From Brucella tritici (GTDB lineage Bacteria > Pseudomonadota > Alphaproteobacteria > Rhizobiales > Rhizobiaceae): a stretch of DNA of 64,000 bases. Below the pieces are notes generated by a model that worked only from the letters and a program-made list of their open reading frames with translations, searched no databases and had not been told where the DNA came from. Below, one piece after another: positions 23,981 to 34,480 of this stretch. Numbering within the stretch: the stretch's first letter is position 1; each line of letters begins with the position of its first letter. A program made the translations under genes and the position numbers. The stretch lies in contig NZ_CADEAR010000004.1 in assembly GCF_902825325.1 (NCBI RefSeq), positions 124,001 to 188,000 on the forward strand, read 5' to 3'.

Positions 23981-25003
23981 CTAAGCCCATTCGGGCACGC
24001 GGGTCGCGGACTCCCGCAGGATCAGTTCGACGGGCCATAATTCATGGATGTCGGTGGCCGCGCGTCCGTCGAGTATATCCATCAGAAGATCGGCGCAGCG
24101 TTTTCCCGCTGCTCGCATCGACGAGCGGGTTGCAGTCAGGGATGGCACCATATTGTCAGCGCTCAGGAACGAGATCACATCATCATGGGCGATGACGGAG
24201 ATATCCTTGCCGATGGTCAGGCCGAAAGAGCGCGCGGCCCGGTATATGCCAAGCGCAGTCATCATGGAGCCGGCAACAAACGCTGTCGGGCACGGATTAC
24301 GCTCCAGAAGCTTGCGCGCAAGACGATAACCGATCTCATCCGTGAAATCGCCGTGCTCGACAAGTTCCTGATCGAAGGCAATGCCTTTGCTTTCGAGCGC
24401 CTTCCGGTAGCCTTCGTCGCGGTGAAGTGAGAAGGTGAAGCCGTAGCGACCATTTATCATCGCGATACGACGGTGGCCGAGGTCAAGCAGATGGGCTGTT
24501 GAGCGATAAACCGCGCCTTCATTATCGATGTCGAGCCATGCATGAGGAATGTCGGTTTCAGAGCGTCCGTGCACGAGGAATGGCATTCCCAGTTCATGCA
24601 GCATGCGGATGCGCTCGTCATTGGGTTTTGGAGACGTCACGATGATAGCATCGACACGGTGGCTGGTGGCGAGGCGCCGACAGAGTTGCACTTCGTCGTC
24701 GGTGCCGTTGTTTGCAATCGGGCTGACGAGAATATCGACTTCATCCTGACTGAGCCGTTCTGCCATGCCGCGCATGAACTCGGCGAAGTGAAACTCGCTG
24801 TTACGGCCCATCACGACGCCGATTGCACCAGCACGCCCGGTAACCAGTCTGACCGCGTTGACATTGGGCTGGTAGCCGAGACGTACAGCCTCGTCCATGA
24901 CCCGCTTCCGCGTGCTTTCCGCCACTTCGGGATAGCCGCTCAACGCCCGGCTGACGGTCGTGGCTGAGAGGCCGAGATGTTTGGCGAATTCACGGAGCTT
25001 CAT
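23981..25003 (-). CDS. thuR: LacI-family repressor, probable ThuR
   Basis: 340-residue LacI/GalR regulator. The N-terminal helix-turn-helix is MKLREFAKHLGLSATTVSRALSGYPEVAESTRKRVMDEAVRLGYQPN, followed by the sugar-binding-protein-like core (about 60-330). It is divergent from thuE, the same arrangement as thuR in Sinorhizobium meliloti, and should repress thuEFGKAB in the absence of trehalose or related disaccharides. Three LacI-type half-sites of form AAACCGnTTnC lie in the intergenic region. Confidence 0.8.
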   Translation of the reverse strand: MKLREFAKHLGLSATTVSRALSGYPEVAESTRKRVMDEAVRLGYQPNVNAVRLVTGRAGAIGVVMGRNSEFHFAEFMRGMAERLSQDEVDILVSPIANNGTDDEVQLCRRLATSHRVDAIIVTSPKPNDERIRMLHELGMPFLVHGRSETDIPHAWLDIDNEGAVYRSTAHLLDLGHRRIAMINGRYGFTFSLHRDEGYRKALESKGIAFDQELVEHGDFTDEIGYRLARKLLERNPCPTAFVAGSMMTALGIYRAARSFGLTIGKDISVIAHDDVISFLSADNMVPSLTATRSSMRAAGKRCADLLMDILDGRAATDIHELWPVELILRESATRVPEWA

Positions 25004-25118
25004 TTGGCTTTCGAATTATTCAGGCAGGCAAGGCAGCGGATTATAGCCGCTTCCTTGCGATTAACAATTGGTCGGTTGAGTTCTTTAAACTGCTGCAACA
25101 TATAGGGTGCACGAAATC

Positions 25119-25348
25119 CAAACCGATTTCAAGTTTGTTTCAATTTTCATTTTGGCACGTTTGAGAAAGCATGCCCCTTAAGCGCTAAGAAATACAGATT
25201 ATGAATGATAATATATTGAATTTGCAATATATATTGAGTGATGAGATGTGAAATGAAATAGAGTGAAAAATCTGCTGCTTGACAGAAATGCGGTCCTCTG
25301 CAACCTTTTCGTCATCCAAACCGTTTTCGATTTTATCAAACCGCTTAC
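25119..25348. promoter_or_regulatory. thuR-thuE intergenic operators
   Basis: In the 368-bp gap (25004-25371, no gene) CAAACCG occurs three times, at 25119, 25317 and 25337, each extending to AAACCGnTTnC, a degenerate LacI-family palindrome around CG. The last two are 20 bp apart. They lie just downstream of a -35-like TTGACA at 25279-25284, as for a repressor that blocks elongation or open-complex formation. The stretch 25190-25260 is unusually A+T-rich. Confidence 0.5.
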
Positions 25349-25371
25349 AGAATGGATGGGAGGAGGGAACT

Positions 25372-26637
25372 ATGAAGGCATTCCAAGGTATACTCGCGGC
25401 TTGCGCGGCATTTGGCCTGGCGACGGTAAGCGCCCATGCAGTGGAGATTTCCATTGCGGCCAATTCAACGGGCAATAACATCAAGTTTCTGCAGGAGCAG
25501 ATCGTCAAGTTCGAGAAGGACACCGGCAACAAGGTCAATATTGTCTCGATGCCGCCATCGAGCAGCGAGCAATTCAGCCAGTATCGTCTATGGCTCGCGG
25601 CAGGTAACGCCGATATCGACGTCTACCAGACGGACGTGGTCTGGGCGCCGCAGCTATCCGATCAGTTCGTCGATTTGACGGAAGCGACCAAGGATGTCAC
25701 GGGCGCGCATTTCCCATCCATTATCGCGTCACAGACCGTGAACGGAAAGCTGGTTGCGCTGCCCTTCTATACCGACGCTCCGGCACTTTTCTATCGCAAG
25801 GATCTCCTCGAAAAATACAACAAACAGGTTCCCAAGACTTGGGATGAGATGACGGCGACTGCCAAGGAGATCATGGACAAGGAGCGGGCGGAGGGAAAGT
25901 CCGATCTCTGGGGCTTTGTGTTTCAGGGCAATGCCTATGAGGGCCTGACCTGCAATGCGCTTGAATGGGTGAAGTCGTCCGGAGGCGGCCAGATCGTTGA
26001 AGCCGACGGTACGATCTCCATCAACAATGAAAAGGCAGCAGCGGCGATCGATCGCGCCAAGGGCTGGATCGGTTCGATTTCGCCACAGGGCGCGCTTGCT
26101 TATCAGGAAGAGGAATCGCGCGGCGTCTGGCAGACTGGCAATGCCGTCTTCATGCGTAACTGGCCCTATGCTTATGCGCTTGGCAACAGTGCCGATAGCG
26201 GCGTGAAAGGCAAGTTCGACGTCGCACCACTGCCTGCCGGTGCAGAGGGGGATGCGCCATCCTCGACGCTCGGCGGCTGGAACCTTGCCGTCTCAAAATA
26301 TTCCACCAAGCAGGATGCGGCCATCGCGCTGGTCAAATATCTCGCATCGCCGGAAGTGCAAAAGGTGCAGGCCGTCGAGATTTCGCGTCTGCCAACCATT
26401 CAAACGCTTTATGATGACAAGGATGTCATTGCAGCGCAGCCTTTCATGGCCAATTGGAAACCTATCTTCCAGAATGCCGTGCCGCGCCCATCGGCTGCGA
26501 CGAAGGTGAAATATAACGAAGTCTCGTCGAAGTTCTGGACTGCCGTGCACAAGACGCTCTCGGGCAACGGTACGGCTGCGGAGAATCTCGAAATGCTTGA
26601 GGTCGAGCTGACTGAGCTGGAAGGCGCCGGCTGGTAG
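25372..26637 (+). CDS. thuE: Trehalose/maltose ABC transporter substrate-binding protein ThuE
   Basis: 421-residue periplasmic binding protein (family 1 solute-binding) with signal peptide MKAFQGILAACAAFGLATVSAHA. The mature start VEISIAANSTGNNIKFLQEQIVKFEKDTGNKVNIV and the LYQTDVVWAPQ-type region fit ThuE/AglE proteins that bind trehalose, maltose and sucrose. GGGAGGAGGG precedes ATG 25372. It is the first gene of thuEFGKAB, and a strong hairpin between it and thuF probably raises its level relative to the membrane parts. Confidence 0.88.
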   Translation: MKAFQGILAACAAFGLATVSAHAVEISIAANSTGNNIKFLQEQIVKFEKDTGNKVNIVSMPPSSSEQFSQYRLWLAAGNADIDVYQTDVVWAPQLSDQFVDLTEATKDVTGAHFPSIIASQTVNGKLVALPFYTDAPALFYRKDLLEKYNKQVPKTWDEMTATAKEIMDKERAEGKSDLWGFVFQGNAYEGLTCNALEWVKSSGGGQIVEADGTISINNEKAAAAIDRAKGWIGSISPQGALAYQEEESRGVWQTGNAVFMRNWPYAYALGNSADSGVKGKFDVAPLPAGAEGDAPSSTLGGWNLAVSKYSTKQDAAIALVKYLASPEVQKVQAVEISRLPTIQTLYDDKDVIAAQPFMANWKPIFQNAVPRPSAATKVKYNEVSSKFWTAVHKTLSGNGTAAENLEMLEVELTELEGAGW

Positions 26638-26651
26638 GGACCGATCAAGCC

Positions 26652-26696
26652 GCGTTCGGGTTGTCCTCCCAAGCCCCCATCGGGCAACCCGAACGC
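26652..26696 (+). terminator. thuE-thuF intercistronic attenuator hairpin
   Basis: GCGTTCGGGTTG (26652-26663) is exactly complementary to CAACCCGAACGC (26685-26696), a 12-bp stem with a 21-nt loop, followed by CTTT. Such hairpins behind binding-protein genes stabilise the upstream mRNA and reduce read-through. Confidence 0.7.
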
Positions 26697-26726
26697 CTTT
26701 CTCATCCGATGACCCGGAGCAGGATC

Positions 26727-27704
<978 letters not shown>

Positions 27705-27705
27705 C

Positions 27706-28533
27706 ATGATGCACTATGTGAAAACCCTCAGCTTCTATCTGCTGGTGGCACTCATCATTTTGATCGCGGTGTTCCCATTCTATTATGCGATCATCACCAG
27801 TCTCAAATCCGGGACGGCGCTGTTTCAGGTCGATTACTGGCCAAGCAGTTTCTCGCTCGACAATTATACCGGTGTTCTCACGCAGGGCAGCTTCCTACGC
27901 AGTCTTGGTAATTCACTGCTGGTGGCGACCGTTGTAGTGGCAATCTCTCTCTTGCTGGCGGTGACAGCTGCCTATGCGCTGGCGCGTGTGAGTTTTCGCG
28001 GACGGGGCTTGTTGCTTCTCACCATTCTTTCGGTGTCCATGTTTCCGCAGATCGCCGTTCTGGCAGGTTTGTTCGAGCTGATACGCTTCCTCGGCATCTT
28101 CAATACGCCGCTGGCGCTGATCTTCTCCTATATGATCTTCACGCTGCCTTTCACGGTCTGGGTCCTCACCACCTTCATGCGTGACCTGCCAATCGAGATT
28201 GAGGAAGCGGCCATCGTGGATGGCGCATCGCCGTGGGTGATTATCACGCGTGTTTTCATGCCACTGATGTGGCCGGCGCTAGTGACGACCGGATTACTTG
28301 CTTTCATCTCCGCATGGAACGAGTTCCTGTTCGCGCTCACCTTCACTTCGTCCGGCAGCCAGCGCACGGTGCCTGTTGCCATCGCACTTCTGTCCGGCAG
28401 CAGCCAGTTTGAAATCCCCTGGGGCAACATCATGGCGGCTTCCGTCATTGTGACGGTTCCCCTCGTCATCCTCGTGCTCATCTTCCAGCGGCGGATCGTA
28501 TCCGGTCTGACGGCAGGCGGCGTAAAGGGTTAG
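27706..28533 (+). CDS. thuG: Trehalose ABC transporter permease ThuG
   Basis: 275-residue MalG-type permease with six transmembrane segments. The EAA motif is [25 protein letters not shown], and [15 protein letters not shown] is characteristic of the family. Start at ATG 27706 (an ATG also at 27709), with GGGGG at the end of thuF as ribosome site. Partner of ThuF in the inner membrane. Confidence 0.88.
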   Translation: MMHYVKTLSFYLLVALIILIAVFPFYYAIITSLKSGTALFQVDYWPSSFSLDNYTGVLTQGSFLRSLGNSLLVATVVVAISLLLAVTAAYALARVSFRGRGLLLLTILSVSMFPQIAVLAGLFELIRFLGIFNTPLALIFSYMIFTLPFTVWVLTTFMRDLPIEIEEAAIVDGASPWVIITRVFMPLMWPALVTTGLLAFISAWNEFLFALTFTSSGSQRTVPVAIALLSGSSQFEIPWGNIMAASVIVTVPLVILVLIFQRRIVSGLTAGGVKG

Positions 28534-28541
28534 GTACAACC

Positions 28542-29543
28542 ATGGCAGAACTTCAGTTGCGCGATGTGCGCAAATCTTTCGGTAACTTCGAGGTCATCAA
28601 GGGCGTGGATATGGATATCCGGCCCGGCGAGTTCATGGTCTTCGTCGGCCCTTCCGGTTGCGGAAAGTCTACGCTGCTGCGCCTCATTGCAGGCTTGGAG
28701 GAAATTTCGTCAGGCAGCCTCTCTATCGATGGCAAGGTGGTCAACAGTTTCGCACCGTCGAAGCGCGGCATCGCAATGGTCTTCCAGTCCTATGCGCTTT
28801 ATCCGCATATGACAGTCTATGAGAACATGGCCTTCGGTATGCAGCTCGCGGGCAAGAGCAAGGATGAATGCAAGAGCCGCATTCAAAAAGCCGCAGAAAT
28901 GCTGCAGCTGACGCCCTATCTTGAGCGCCTGCCGCGCCAGCTTTCCGGCGGCCAGCGGCAGCGCGTCGCGATTGGCCGTGCCATCGTGCGCGATCCGAAA
29001 GTATTCCTTTTCGACGAGCCCTTGTCCAACCTCGATGCGGCGCTACGTGTGGCTACAAGGCTTGAGATCGCCAAGCTCCACCAGAGCATGGAAGACACCA
29101 CCATGATCTACGTGACGCACGATCAGGTGGAGGCGATGACGCTGGCCGACCGCATCTGTGTGCTGCGTGACGGACGGGTGGAGCAGATCGGAACGCCGCT
29201 TGAGCTTTACGAAAAGCCAAATTCGCTTTTCGTCGCCGGGTTCATCGGATCACCGAAGATGAATTTCCTGACCGGCAGATATAGTGAGCCTTTCGGTGCG
29301 CATACAGTGGGCCTGCGTCCCGAACACCTCGTCATCGTATCCGACAATGCTCACTGGACCGGTCAGGTGATCCACACCGAAATTCTCGGTTCCGATACCT
29401 ATGTCTATATCGATCTCGGCCTGGAGGAGCCGCTGGTGGTCCGCGAAAGCGGCGTGGCAGCGCGCAGGTCAGGCGAGACACTCTCGGTTTCCCCGATGGG
29501 GGAAAATGTTCATCGTTTCGATGAAAAGGGCCGCGCCGTCTGA
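28542..29543 (+). CDS. thuK: Sugar ABC transporter ATP-binding protein ThuK
   Basis: 333-residue MalK/UgpC-type ATPase. Walker [10 protein letters not shown] at 36-44, [15 protein letters not shown] near 135, Walker [14 protein letters not shown], switch His in [12 protein letters not shown]-terminal OB-fold/TOBE region (about 240-333) is shorter than in E. coli MalK. It energises uptake by ThuEFG. Follows thuG after 8 bp. Confidence 0.9.
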   Translation: MAELQLRDVRKSFGNFEVIKGVDMDIRPGEFMVFVGPSGCGKSTLLRLIAGLEEISSGSLSIDGKVVNSFAPSKRGIAMVFQSYALYPHMTVYENMAFGMQLAGKSKDECKSRIQKAAEMLQLTPYLERLPRQLSGGQRQRVAIGRAIVRDPKVFLFDEPLSNLDAALRVATRLEIAKLHQSMEDTTMIYVTHDQVEAMTLADRICVLRDGRVEQIGTPLELYEKPNSLFVAGFIGSPKMNFLTGRYSEPFGAHTVGLRPEHLVIVSDNAHWTGQVIHTEILGSDTYVYIDLGLEEPLVVRESGVAARRSGETLSVSPMGENVHRFDEKGRAV

Positions 29544-29613
29544 CGCTGACCTCCCAAGCTTGATGATACATAAGACAAATGGGCCGTGATTGCCCGCAGC
29601 AAGGAGAATACTC

Positions 29614-30399
29614 GTGCCTATTCGTACTGTCGTCTGGGGTGAAAACATTCACGAGCAGATCAATGAAACCGTACGTTCGGTTTATCCGGACGGCATGCAC
29701 AACACTATCGCCAGGGCACTGAACGAGGATAGCGCAATCAAGGCGACGACCGCCACTTTGCAGGAACCGGAGCATGGCTTGACCGAAGACCGTCTCGCCA
29801 AGACCGATGTGCTCGTTTGGTGGGGCCACAAGGATCACGGCGCGGTTGCCGATGCGGTGGTGGAACGTGTGGCAAAGCGCGTCTTCGAGGGAATGGGGCT
29901 GATCGTGCTCCATTCCGGCCATTTTTCCAAAATCTTCAAGCGCCTGATGGGCACGCCCTGCGCGCTCAAATGGCGCGAGGCGGGCGAGCGCGAGCGCGTC
30001 TGGGTCGTCAATCGCGGCCACCCGATCGCGCAGGGGCTGGATGAGAATTTCGTGCTCGAAAACGAGGAAATGTATGGCGAGCAGTTTTCGGTGCCCGAGC
30101 CGCTCGAAACGGTTTTCATCTCGTGGTTCGCAGGCGGGGAGGTGTTCCGCTCCGGCATGACCTGGCGGCGCGGCGCGGGCAATGTGTTCTATTTCCGGCC
30201 CGGCCATGAGACCTATCCGACCTATCACGACGCGAATGTGCAGACCGTTCTGCGCAATGCGGTCAAATGGGCCTATAATCTGCAGCCAGCCTGGACCGGC
30301 ATTCACACCGCGCCCAATGTTCCCGTCGAAAAGGCGCTGGAGCCGATCGTGGAGCGCGGGCCGAAATTGCACAAGGCCGGTGAAGCCGGTTATCGCTGA
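29614..30399 (+). CDS. thuA: Trehalose utilisation protein ThuA
   Basis: 261-residue cytoplasmic ThuA-family protein (class I amidotransferase-like fold). It starts at GTG 29614 with AAGGAG 7 bp upstream. In S. meliloti, ThuA and ThuB convert imported trehalose or sucrose by way of 3-keto derivatives. The sequence [19 protein letters not shown] and the [23 protein letters not shown] region are typical. Forms a pair with thuB, 8 bp downstream. Confidence 0.9.
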   Translation: MPIRTVVWGENIHEQINETVRSVYPDGMHNTIARALNEDSAIKATTATLQEPEHGLTEDRLAKTDVLVWWGHKDHGAVADAVVERVAKRVFEGMGLIVLHSGHFSKIFKRLMGTPCALKWREAGERERVWVVNRGHPIAQGLDENFVLENEEMYGEQFSVPEPLETVFISWFAGGEVFRSGMTWRRGAGNVFYFRPGHETYPTYHDANVQTVLRNAVKWAYNLQPAWTGIHTAPNVPVEKALEPIVERGPKLHKAGEAGYR

Positions 30400-30407
30400 G
30401 GTGCATC

Positions 30408-31454
30408 ATGCGTCTTCTTATTCTTGGAACAGGCGGCATGGCGAAAAACCATGCCGAAGCCTTCAAGGCCATCGAGGGCGTGGAGGTTGTGGCGGCGTGC
30501 GATGTTTCGGCGGTGCGGGTCGATGCGTTTTCGGAAAACCACGACATTCACAACCGCTTCACGCGGCTTGAGGATGCGCTGGAGTGGAACCGCTTCGATG
30601 CGGTCGCCAATGTGACGCCGGACGCTATCCACCACCCCACCACGCTGGCGCTGGTTGGCGCGGGCAAGCATGTCTTCTGCGAAAAACCGCTTGCGGAAAG
30701 CTACGAGAAAGCCGCCGAAATGGCCGACGCCGCCGAACAGGCGGGCGTGGTCAATATGGTCAACCTCACCTATCGCAATGTCGCGCCCTTGCAGAAGGCG
30801 CGCGAGATGGTGATGGCGGGCGAGATCGGCCAGGTGCGCCATTTCGAGGCGTCCTATCTGCAAAGCTGGCTGGTCTCGAAAAGCTGGGGCGACTGGAAGA
30901 CGGAGAGCAAATGGCTCTGGCGACTTTCCACCCGGCACGGGTCCAACGGCGTCCTTGGCGATGTGGGCATCCATATTCTCGACTTCGCCAGCTATGCCAT
31001 CGGCAGCGATGTGGCGCGTGCTTCGGCGCGTCTCAAGACTTTCGAGAAGGCGGAGAACAACCATATCGGCGAATATGTGCTGGATGCCAATGACAGCTTC
31101 GTCATGATGGCGGAATATGCCAATGGCGCGCTGGGCGTCATCCATGCAAGCCGCTGGGCCACAGGCCATCTGAACGAGCTGCGGCTGCGCATCCATGGCG
31201 ACAAGGGTGCACTGGAAATTCTTCATACGCCTACCGGTTCAAGCCTGCGCGGCTCTATTGGCGAAGATATTGAAACGCCGGTCTGGCGCGATATCGATGC
31301 CGGTACGGTGGAGACGAATTACCAGCGTTTCGCACGCGCTGTCGCCGATGGTGCGGAATTGGAGCCGAGTTTCCGTCATGCCGCCAATCTGCAGCGGGTG
31401 CTTGATCATGCTATGACCGTCGATCAGCCGTTGCCCGAAGTCGTGAGCGGATAA
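30408..31454 (+). CDS. thuB: Gfo/Idh/MocA-family oxidoreductase ThuB
   Basis: 348-residue NAD(P)-dependent oxidoreductase. The N-terminal Rossmann motif is GTGGMAKNHAEAF (7-19) and the conserved EKPLAES (K93) follows. A C-terminal alpha/beta dimerisation domain spans about 125-330. With ThuA it oxidises disaccharides at C3. Last gene of the thu operon; a hairpin follows its stop. Confidence 0.9.
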   Translation: MRLLILGTGGMAKNHAEAFKAIEGVEVVAACDVSAVRVDAFSENHDIHNRFTRLEDALEWNRFDAVANVTPDAIHHPTTLALVGAGKHVFCEKPLAESYEKAAEMADAAEQAGVVNMVNLTYRNVAPLQKAREMVMAGEIGQVRHFEASYLQSWLVSKSWGDWKTESKWLWRLSTRHGSNGVLGDVGIHILDFASYAIGSDVARASARLKTFEKAENNHIGEYVLDANDSFVMMAEYANGALGVIHASRWATGHLNELRLRIHGDKGALEILHTPTGSSLRGSIGEDIETPVWRDIDAGTVETNYQRFARAVADGAELEPSFRHAANLQRVLDHAMTVDQPLPEVVSG

Positions 31455-31464
31455 AAGTGTCAAA

Positions 31465-31491
31465 AGCCCTCCCGGTCTGGCCGGGAGGGCT
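31465..31491 (-). terminator. Terminator between thuB and the orphan permease
   Basis: AGCCCTCCCGG (31465-31475)/CCGGGAGGGCT (31481-31491), a perfect 11-bp stem with a 5-base loop. On the minus strand it is followed by TTTTGACACTTTT, so it should stop the minus-strand permease transcript. The stem may also serve thuB from the other side, though no U-run follows on the plus strand. Confidence 0.75.
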
Positions 31492-31496
31492 GTCGA

Positions 31497-32858
31497 TTAG
31501 CTGTCCTTGGTAAAGGTGTTGTCGACCTCGCCACGGAAGAAATCGCGGCCATATATCAGGAAGCACAGGACGACTCCGGTTGCAAAAGCCCACGCGGCGC
31601 CGCGCGTCGCAAGAACCGCACCGACCACGCCGGCGATGCCGAGATCTCGCTGGGACCGTGCCTCAAGAATACCGACGCGAACCGAAACATATCCCTGAAT
31701 GAGCAAGGTAAGTGCGAGTGCGACGCCGAGGATCGGCTGCACTAGCGTTACGATTGGCATCAGAAACAAGCCGGTGTTGGTTCCCCACCGGAAAGACCCC
31801 GCGCCACCGAAAAGCGAATGCATGGCCTTCTTGCCCTGCGAGAAACGCTCGGTAATGACGACGTGCATGGCGGACCAGAGCGGGCCGCACATACATACGT
31901 CCGGTCCAAGGACACTCATGGCCGCGTTGCGTCCGCCAAAAATGAGATGAGCACGATCAGGGCTGTAGTCTATCTTTTCGTCGGGGCGGGCTTCGTCGGC
32001 TTCCTTCAGGATTGCCCGGCTTTGCAAAACATCGCCGAAAAGAACGATATAGGCGGCGAACATGGTCGGAATAGCCGTAATGAACATCGACAGCGGCGGC
32101 AAGCCAAGTCCGAATACGGTATATTCACGCCAAAGCGTCGAGAAGTCGGGGCTGGTCAGCGACCATTCAAGCTTTGGCCAGGGTGCTTCGCCGAAGAGCG
32201 GGGCTATGATTACTGCGAGCAGGATAATCGGGAAAACACCCAGTTTTCCAATGAGGGCCAGTACCGGATTGCTATTTTTAATACGTGCGAACTGGCGCGA
32301 GAATATCACGTAGAAACCGAGGCCAACGGCAATGGTGATTGTGAACGGGGAGCTGTCGAAACGACCGCCAATCTGAAACACCGATATGACGGCGGCAAAG
32401 CCCGCACCAGCAATGATGCCAGCCTTGATCGCTGATGGGATCAGTTGCACGACGCGATGTGCAAGCCCTGACGCTCCTATAAAGATCGAGAATATGCCCA
32501 GCATCATCTGGAAGGCAACAAGTGCATGAACGCGCTCTGGCCCTTCGGGGAACGTGGTGCAATAGGCCATCAGAAGCGGAATGGCAGGTGTGATCCAACC
32601 CGGAACGACGGGATCGCCGAGCAAATGGTGCGTCAGATAGAACAACCCGTTCAGGACGACCACGGCGAGGGCCACTTCGAAAGGCATGCCAAGGAGTTCA
32701 GTCATAAGCGGGATGGCGGACAGGTCCACCGCACACATCAGCAGGCCTTGAAAATAATCAGGCCATTCGAATTTATAGTGAACGAAAGGCAGGCGAATTT
32801 TGAACGGTCCGGCAGACCAAAAAGGCTGCTCCTGACCGTCGATACGTTCAGTGCTCAA
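31497..32858 (-). CDS. Polytopic membrane permease, NCS2/SulP-like fold (tentative)
   Basis: 453 residues with about 12-14 hydrophobic segments. The LLGDPVVPGWITPAIPLLMAYCTTFPEG and SAIKAGIIAGAGFAAVISVFQIGGRF segments recall NCS2 (xanthine/uracil) and related permeases, but I do not recognise a specific subfamily. It may transport a small anion, sugar acid or nucleobase. A CMCGPLW segment with two closely spaced Cys residues is unusual. The start at 32858 is not firmly supported by a ribosome site. Its upstream neighbour on the same strand is an iron alcohol dehydrogenase separated by a strong hairpin. Confidence 0.55.
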   Translation of the reverse strand: MSTERIDGQEQPFWSAGPFKIRLPFVHYKFEWPDYFQGLLMCAVDLSAIPLMTELLGMPFEVALAVVVLNGLFYLTHHLLGDPVVPGWITPAIPLLMAYCTTFPEGPERVHALVAFQMMLGIFSIFIGASGLAHRVVQLIPSAIKAGIIAGAGFAAVISVFQIGGRFDSSPFTITIAVGLGFYVIFSRQFARIKNSNPVLALIGKLGVFPIILLAVIIAPLFGEAPWPKLEWSLTSPDFSTLWREYTVFGLGLPPLSMFITAIPTMFAAYIVLFGDVLQSRAILKEADEARPDEKIDYSPDRAHLIFGGRNAAMSVLGPDVCMCGPLWSAMHVVITERFSQGKKAMHSLFGGAGSFRWGTNTGLFLMPIVTLVQPILGVALALTLLIQGYVSVRVGILEARSQRDLGIAGVVGAVLATRGAAWAFATGVVLCFLIYGRDFFRGEVDNTFTKDS

Positions 32859-32880
32859 TTTATTCTCCGCAGATATAGAG

Positions 32881-32926
32881 CCAAGCTGCGGAGAAGTGGC
32901 AGTCAGCTCACTTCTCCGGCGCTTGG
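32881..32926 (-). terminator. Long hairpin after the Fe-alcohol dehydrogenase gene
   Basis: CCAAGC-tg-CGGAGAAGTG (32881-32898) pairs with CACTTCTCCG-gc-GCTTGG (32909-32926), 16 pairs broken by one 2x2 internal loop, 10-nt loop. No U-run follows on the minus strand, so it may be an attenuator between the dehydrogenase and permease genes. Confidence 0.55.
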
Positions 32927-32948
32927 TCCGTCAGTTCGTTATGTTTGA

Positions 32949-34115
32949 TCAGAAAGCTTCGCGATAAAGCGCCAGAGCGTCGGCCTCAGTCACATCGACC
33001 GGATTGTTGCCCAGAAGCCGCGTTTGCAGCATCGCGTCGCGCGCCAGCATTTCAAGACTGTCTTCGGTCACGCCGACATCACGCAGGCGGCGCGGTGCGC
33101 CGGACTTGTTCATCAGTGCTTCCATATAGGTGACAAAGGCCGCTGAACGCTCTTCCGTCGTGCCTTCGGATTTCTCCAGCAGCAGATCGGCAAGCTCTGC
33201 ATATAGCTTGGCTGCACCCGCCATATTGTAGCGCAGCACCGGACCAAGCATCAGCGCATTGGAAAGACCATGCGGCACATGGTAGTGGCCGCCAAGCGGG
33301 TAAGCCAGTGCATGAACAGCGCCGACTGGCGAGTTGGAAAAAGCCTGACCGGCATAGTTGGCACCAAGTAGCATGGCCTCGCGGGCATGGCGATCATTGC
33401 CGTTTTCGCAAGCCGCGATCAGATTGGCCGAAAGAAGCTTCAGAGCTTCGCGGGCAAACGCGTCGGAGAGCGGGTTCTTCTTGATCCGGCTCGTATAGGC
33501 TTCAATCGCATGAACCATGGCGTCGATGCCGGTCGCGGCCGTATGAAGCGCAGGCAGGCCGCAAGTCAGTTCCGCATCGAGGATCACGAAGTCGGCGTAA
33601 AGCTGACGGGCAACCACACCCATCTTCGTCGTCTCACCGGTGGTCAGAATGGTGATGTTGGTGACTTCCGATCCTGTTCCCGCCGTAGTCGGGATCTGGA
33701 TCAGCGGCAGGCGGCTGCCCTGGACCTTGCCGATGCCATACAGCTCGGAAAGTTCCTGTTCGGAAACGAGCAGCACGGCCGCGAGCTTGGCGATATCCAT
33801 GGAAGAGCCGCCGCCCAGACCAAGTACGATATCGCAACCGGCGGCCTTTGCTTGCTCAACACAGGCAAACAATACGGATTCCGGCGGATCGGCTACCACG
33901 TCATCGAACACGCTGATACCGAATCCAGCCTTTTCAAGCGAGGCCAGCGCATGGTTGAGGACGCCGGCCTTGTGCAGGCCCTTGTCCGTCACGATCAGAA
34001 TCTTGCGTTCGGAAAACCGCTCGCCGAGGATTTCGCCGAGGCGCTTGGCAGCGCTCCATTCGACGAGCATCGAGCCGACGGTATCGAACGAAAATGGCTT
34101 GATCTCTGTTGTCAT
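32949..34115 (-). CDS. Iron-containing alcohol dehydrogenase
   Basis: 388-residue group III (Fe-type) alcohol dehydrogenase. The NAD-binding GGGSSMD motif lies near residues 92-98, PTTAGTGSEVTN follows, and the metal-binding His region is GAVHALAYPLGGHYHVPHGLSNA. It probably oxidises or reduces a short alcohol, hydroxy acid or diol in the cytoplasm. ATG 34115 lies 7 bp from AAGGG; ATG 34118 immediately upstream is an alternative. A dyad at 34289-34308 marks its control region. Confidence 0.87.
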   Translation of the reverse strand: MTTEIKPFSFDTVGSMLVEWSAAKRLGEILGERFSERKILIVTDKGLHKAGVLNHALASLEKAGFGISVFDDVVADPPESVLFACVEQAKAAGCDIVLGLGGGSSMDIAKLAAVLLVSEQELSELYGIGKVQGSRLPLIQIPTTAGTGSEVTNITILTTGETTKMGVVARQLYADFVILDAELTCGLPALHTAATGIDAMVHAIEAYTSRIKKNPLSDAFAREALKLLSANLIAACENGNDRHAREAMLLGANYAGQAFSNSPVGAVHALAYPLGGHYHVPHGLSNALMLGPVLRYNMAGAAKLYAELADLLLEKSEGTTEERSAAFVTYMEALMNKSGAPRRLRDVGVTEDSLEMLARDAMLQTRLLGNNPVDVTEADALALYREAF

Positions 34116-34288
34116 CATTCCACCCTTATCACTTTCACCAGCGCCGAGGTCTCTCACTTCCTCACCGGCACACAACGCTGGGCTTATCCCGGAAAAGCTT
34201 CTGTCTTGGGAAGGAAGCGCCTCCGTCATTTTCCGATACAGCCGATGCATCGGCGGTTTTGAAGAAAAGCCTGGGAGAAACTTTTCGT

Positions 34289-34314
34289 TTGTTCAGTATA
34301 TTGAACAATGTTCA
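34289..34314. promoter_or_regulatory. Dyad operator upstream of the Fe-alcohol dehydrogenase
   Basis: TTGTTCA-GTATAT-TGAACAA (34289-34308), 7-bp arms, with an extra TGTTCA at 34309-34314, 19 bp after the first TGTTCA. It lies in a 365-bp stretch (34116-34480) that otherwise contains nothing I can identify. The regulator is unknown; the AraC gene nearby is one candidate. Confidence 0.45.
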
Positions 34315-34480
34315 AAACTAAACGACCGATACAGGATAAGAAGCCGGACTGTCAATTTCTCCCTTCGATCAGGAGGGCCAAATCAAGGCTTGAAAGTTCG
34401 CGGTCGAAATGCCCCGGAATATAAGCGATTGAAAATGTTCGCTTTCACTTCGGTTGCCATCACACAACTTTGTGAATATT

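Noticed and set aside
25207..25236. A+T-rich imperfect inverted repeat between thuR and thuE as a terminator
   Set aside because: The 8-bp stem is nearly all A-T and lies between divergent genes where no terminator is needed; more likely a promoter-associated stretch.
31869..31911. CMCGPLW and nearby residues in the orphan permease as a metal-binding motif
   Set aside because: Too short and in a hydrophobic context; no supporting ligands nearby.
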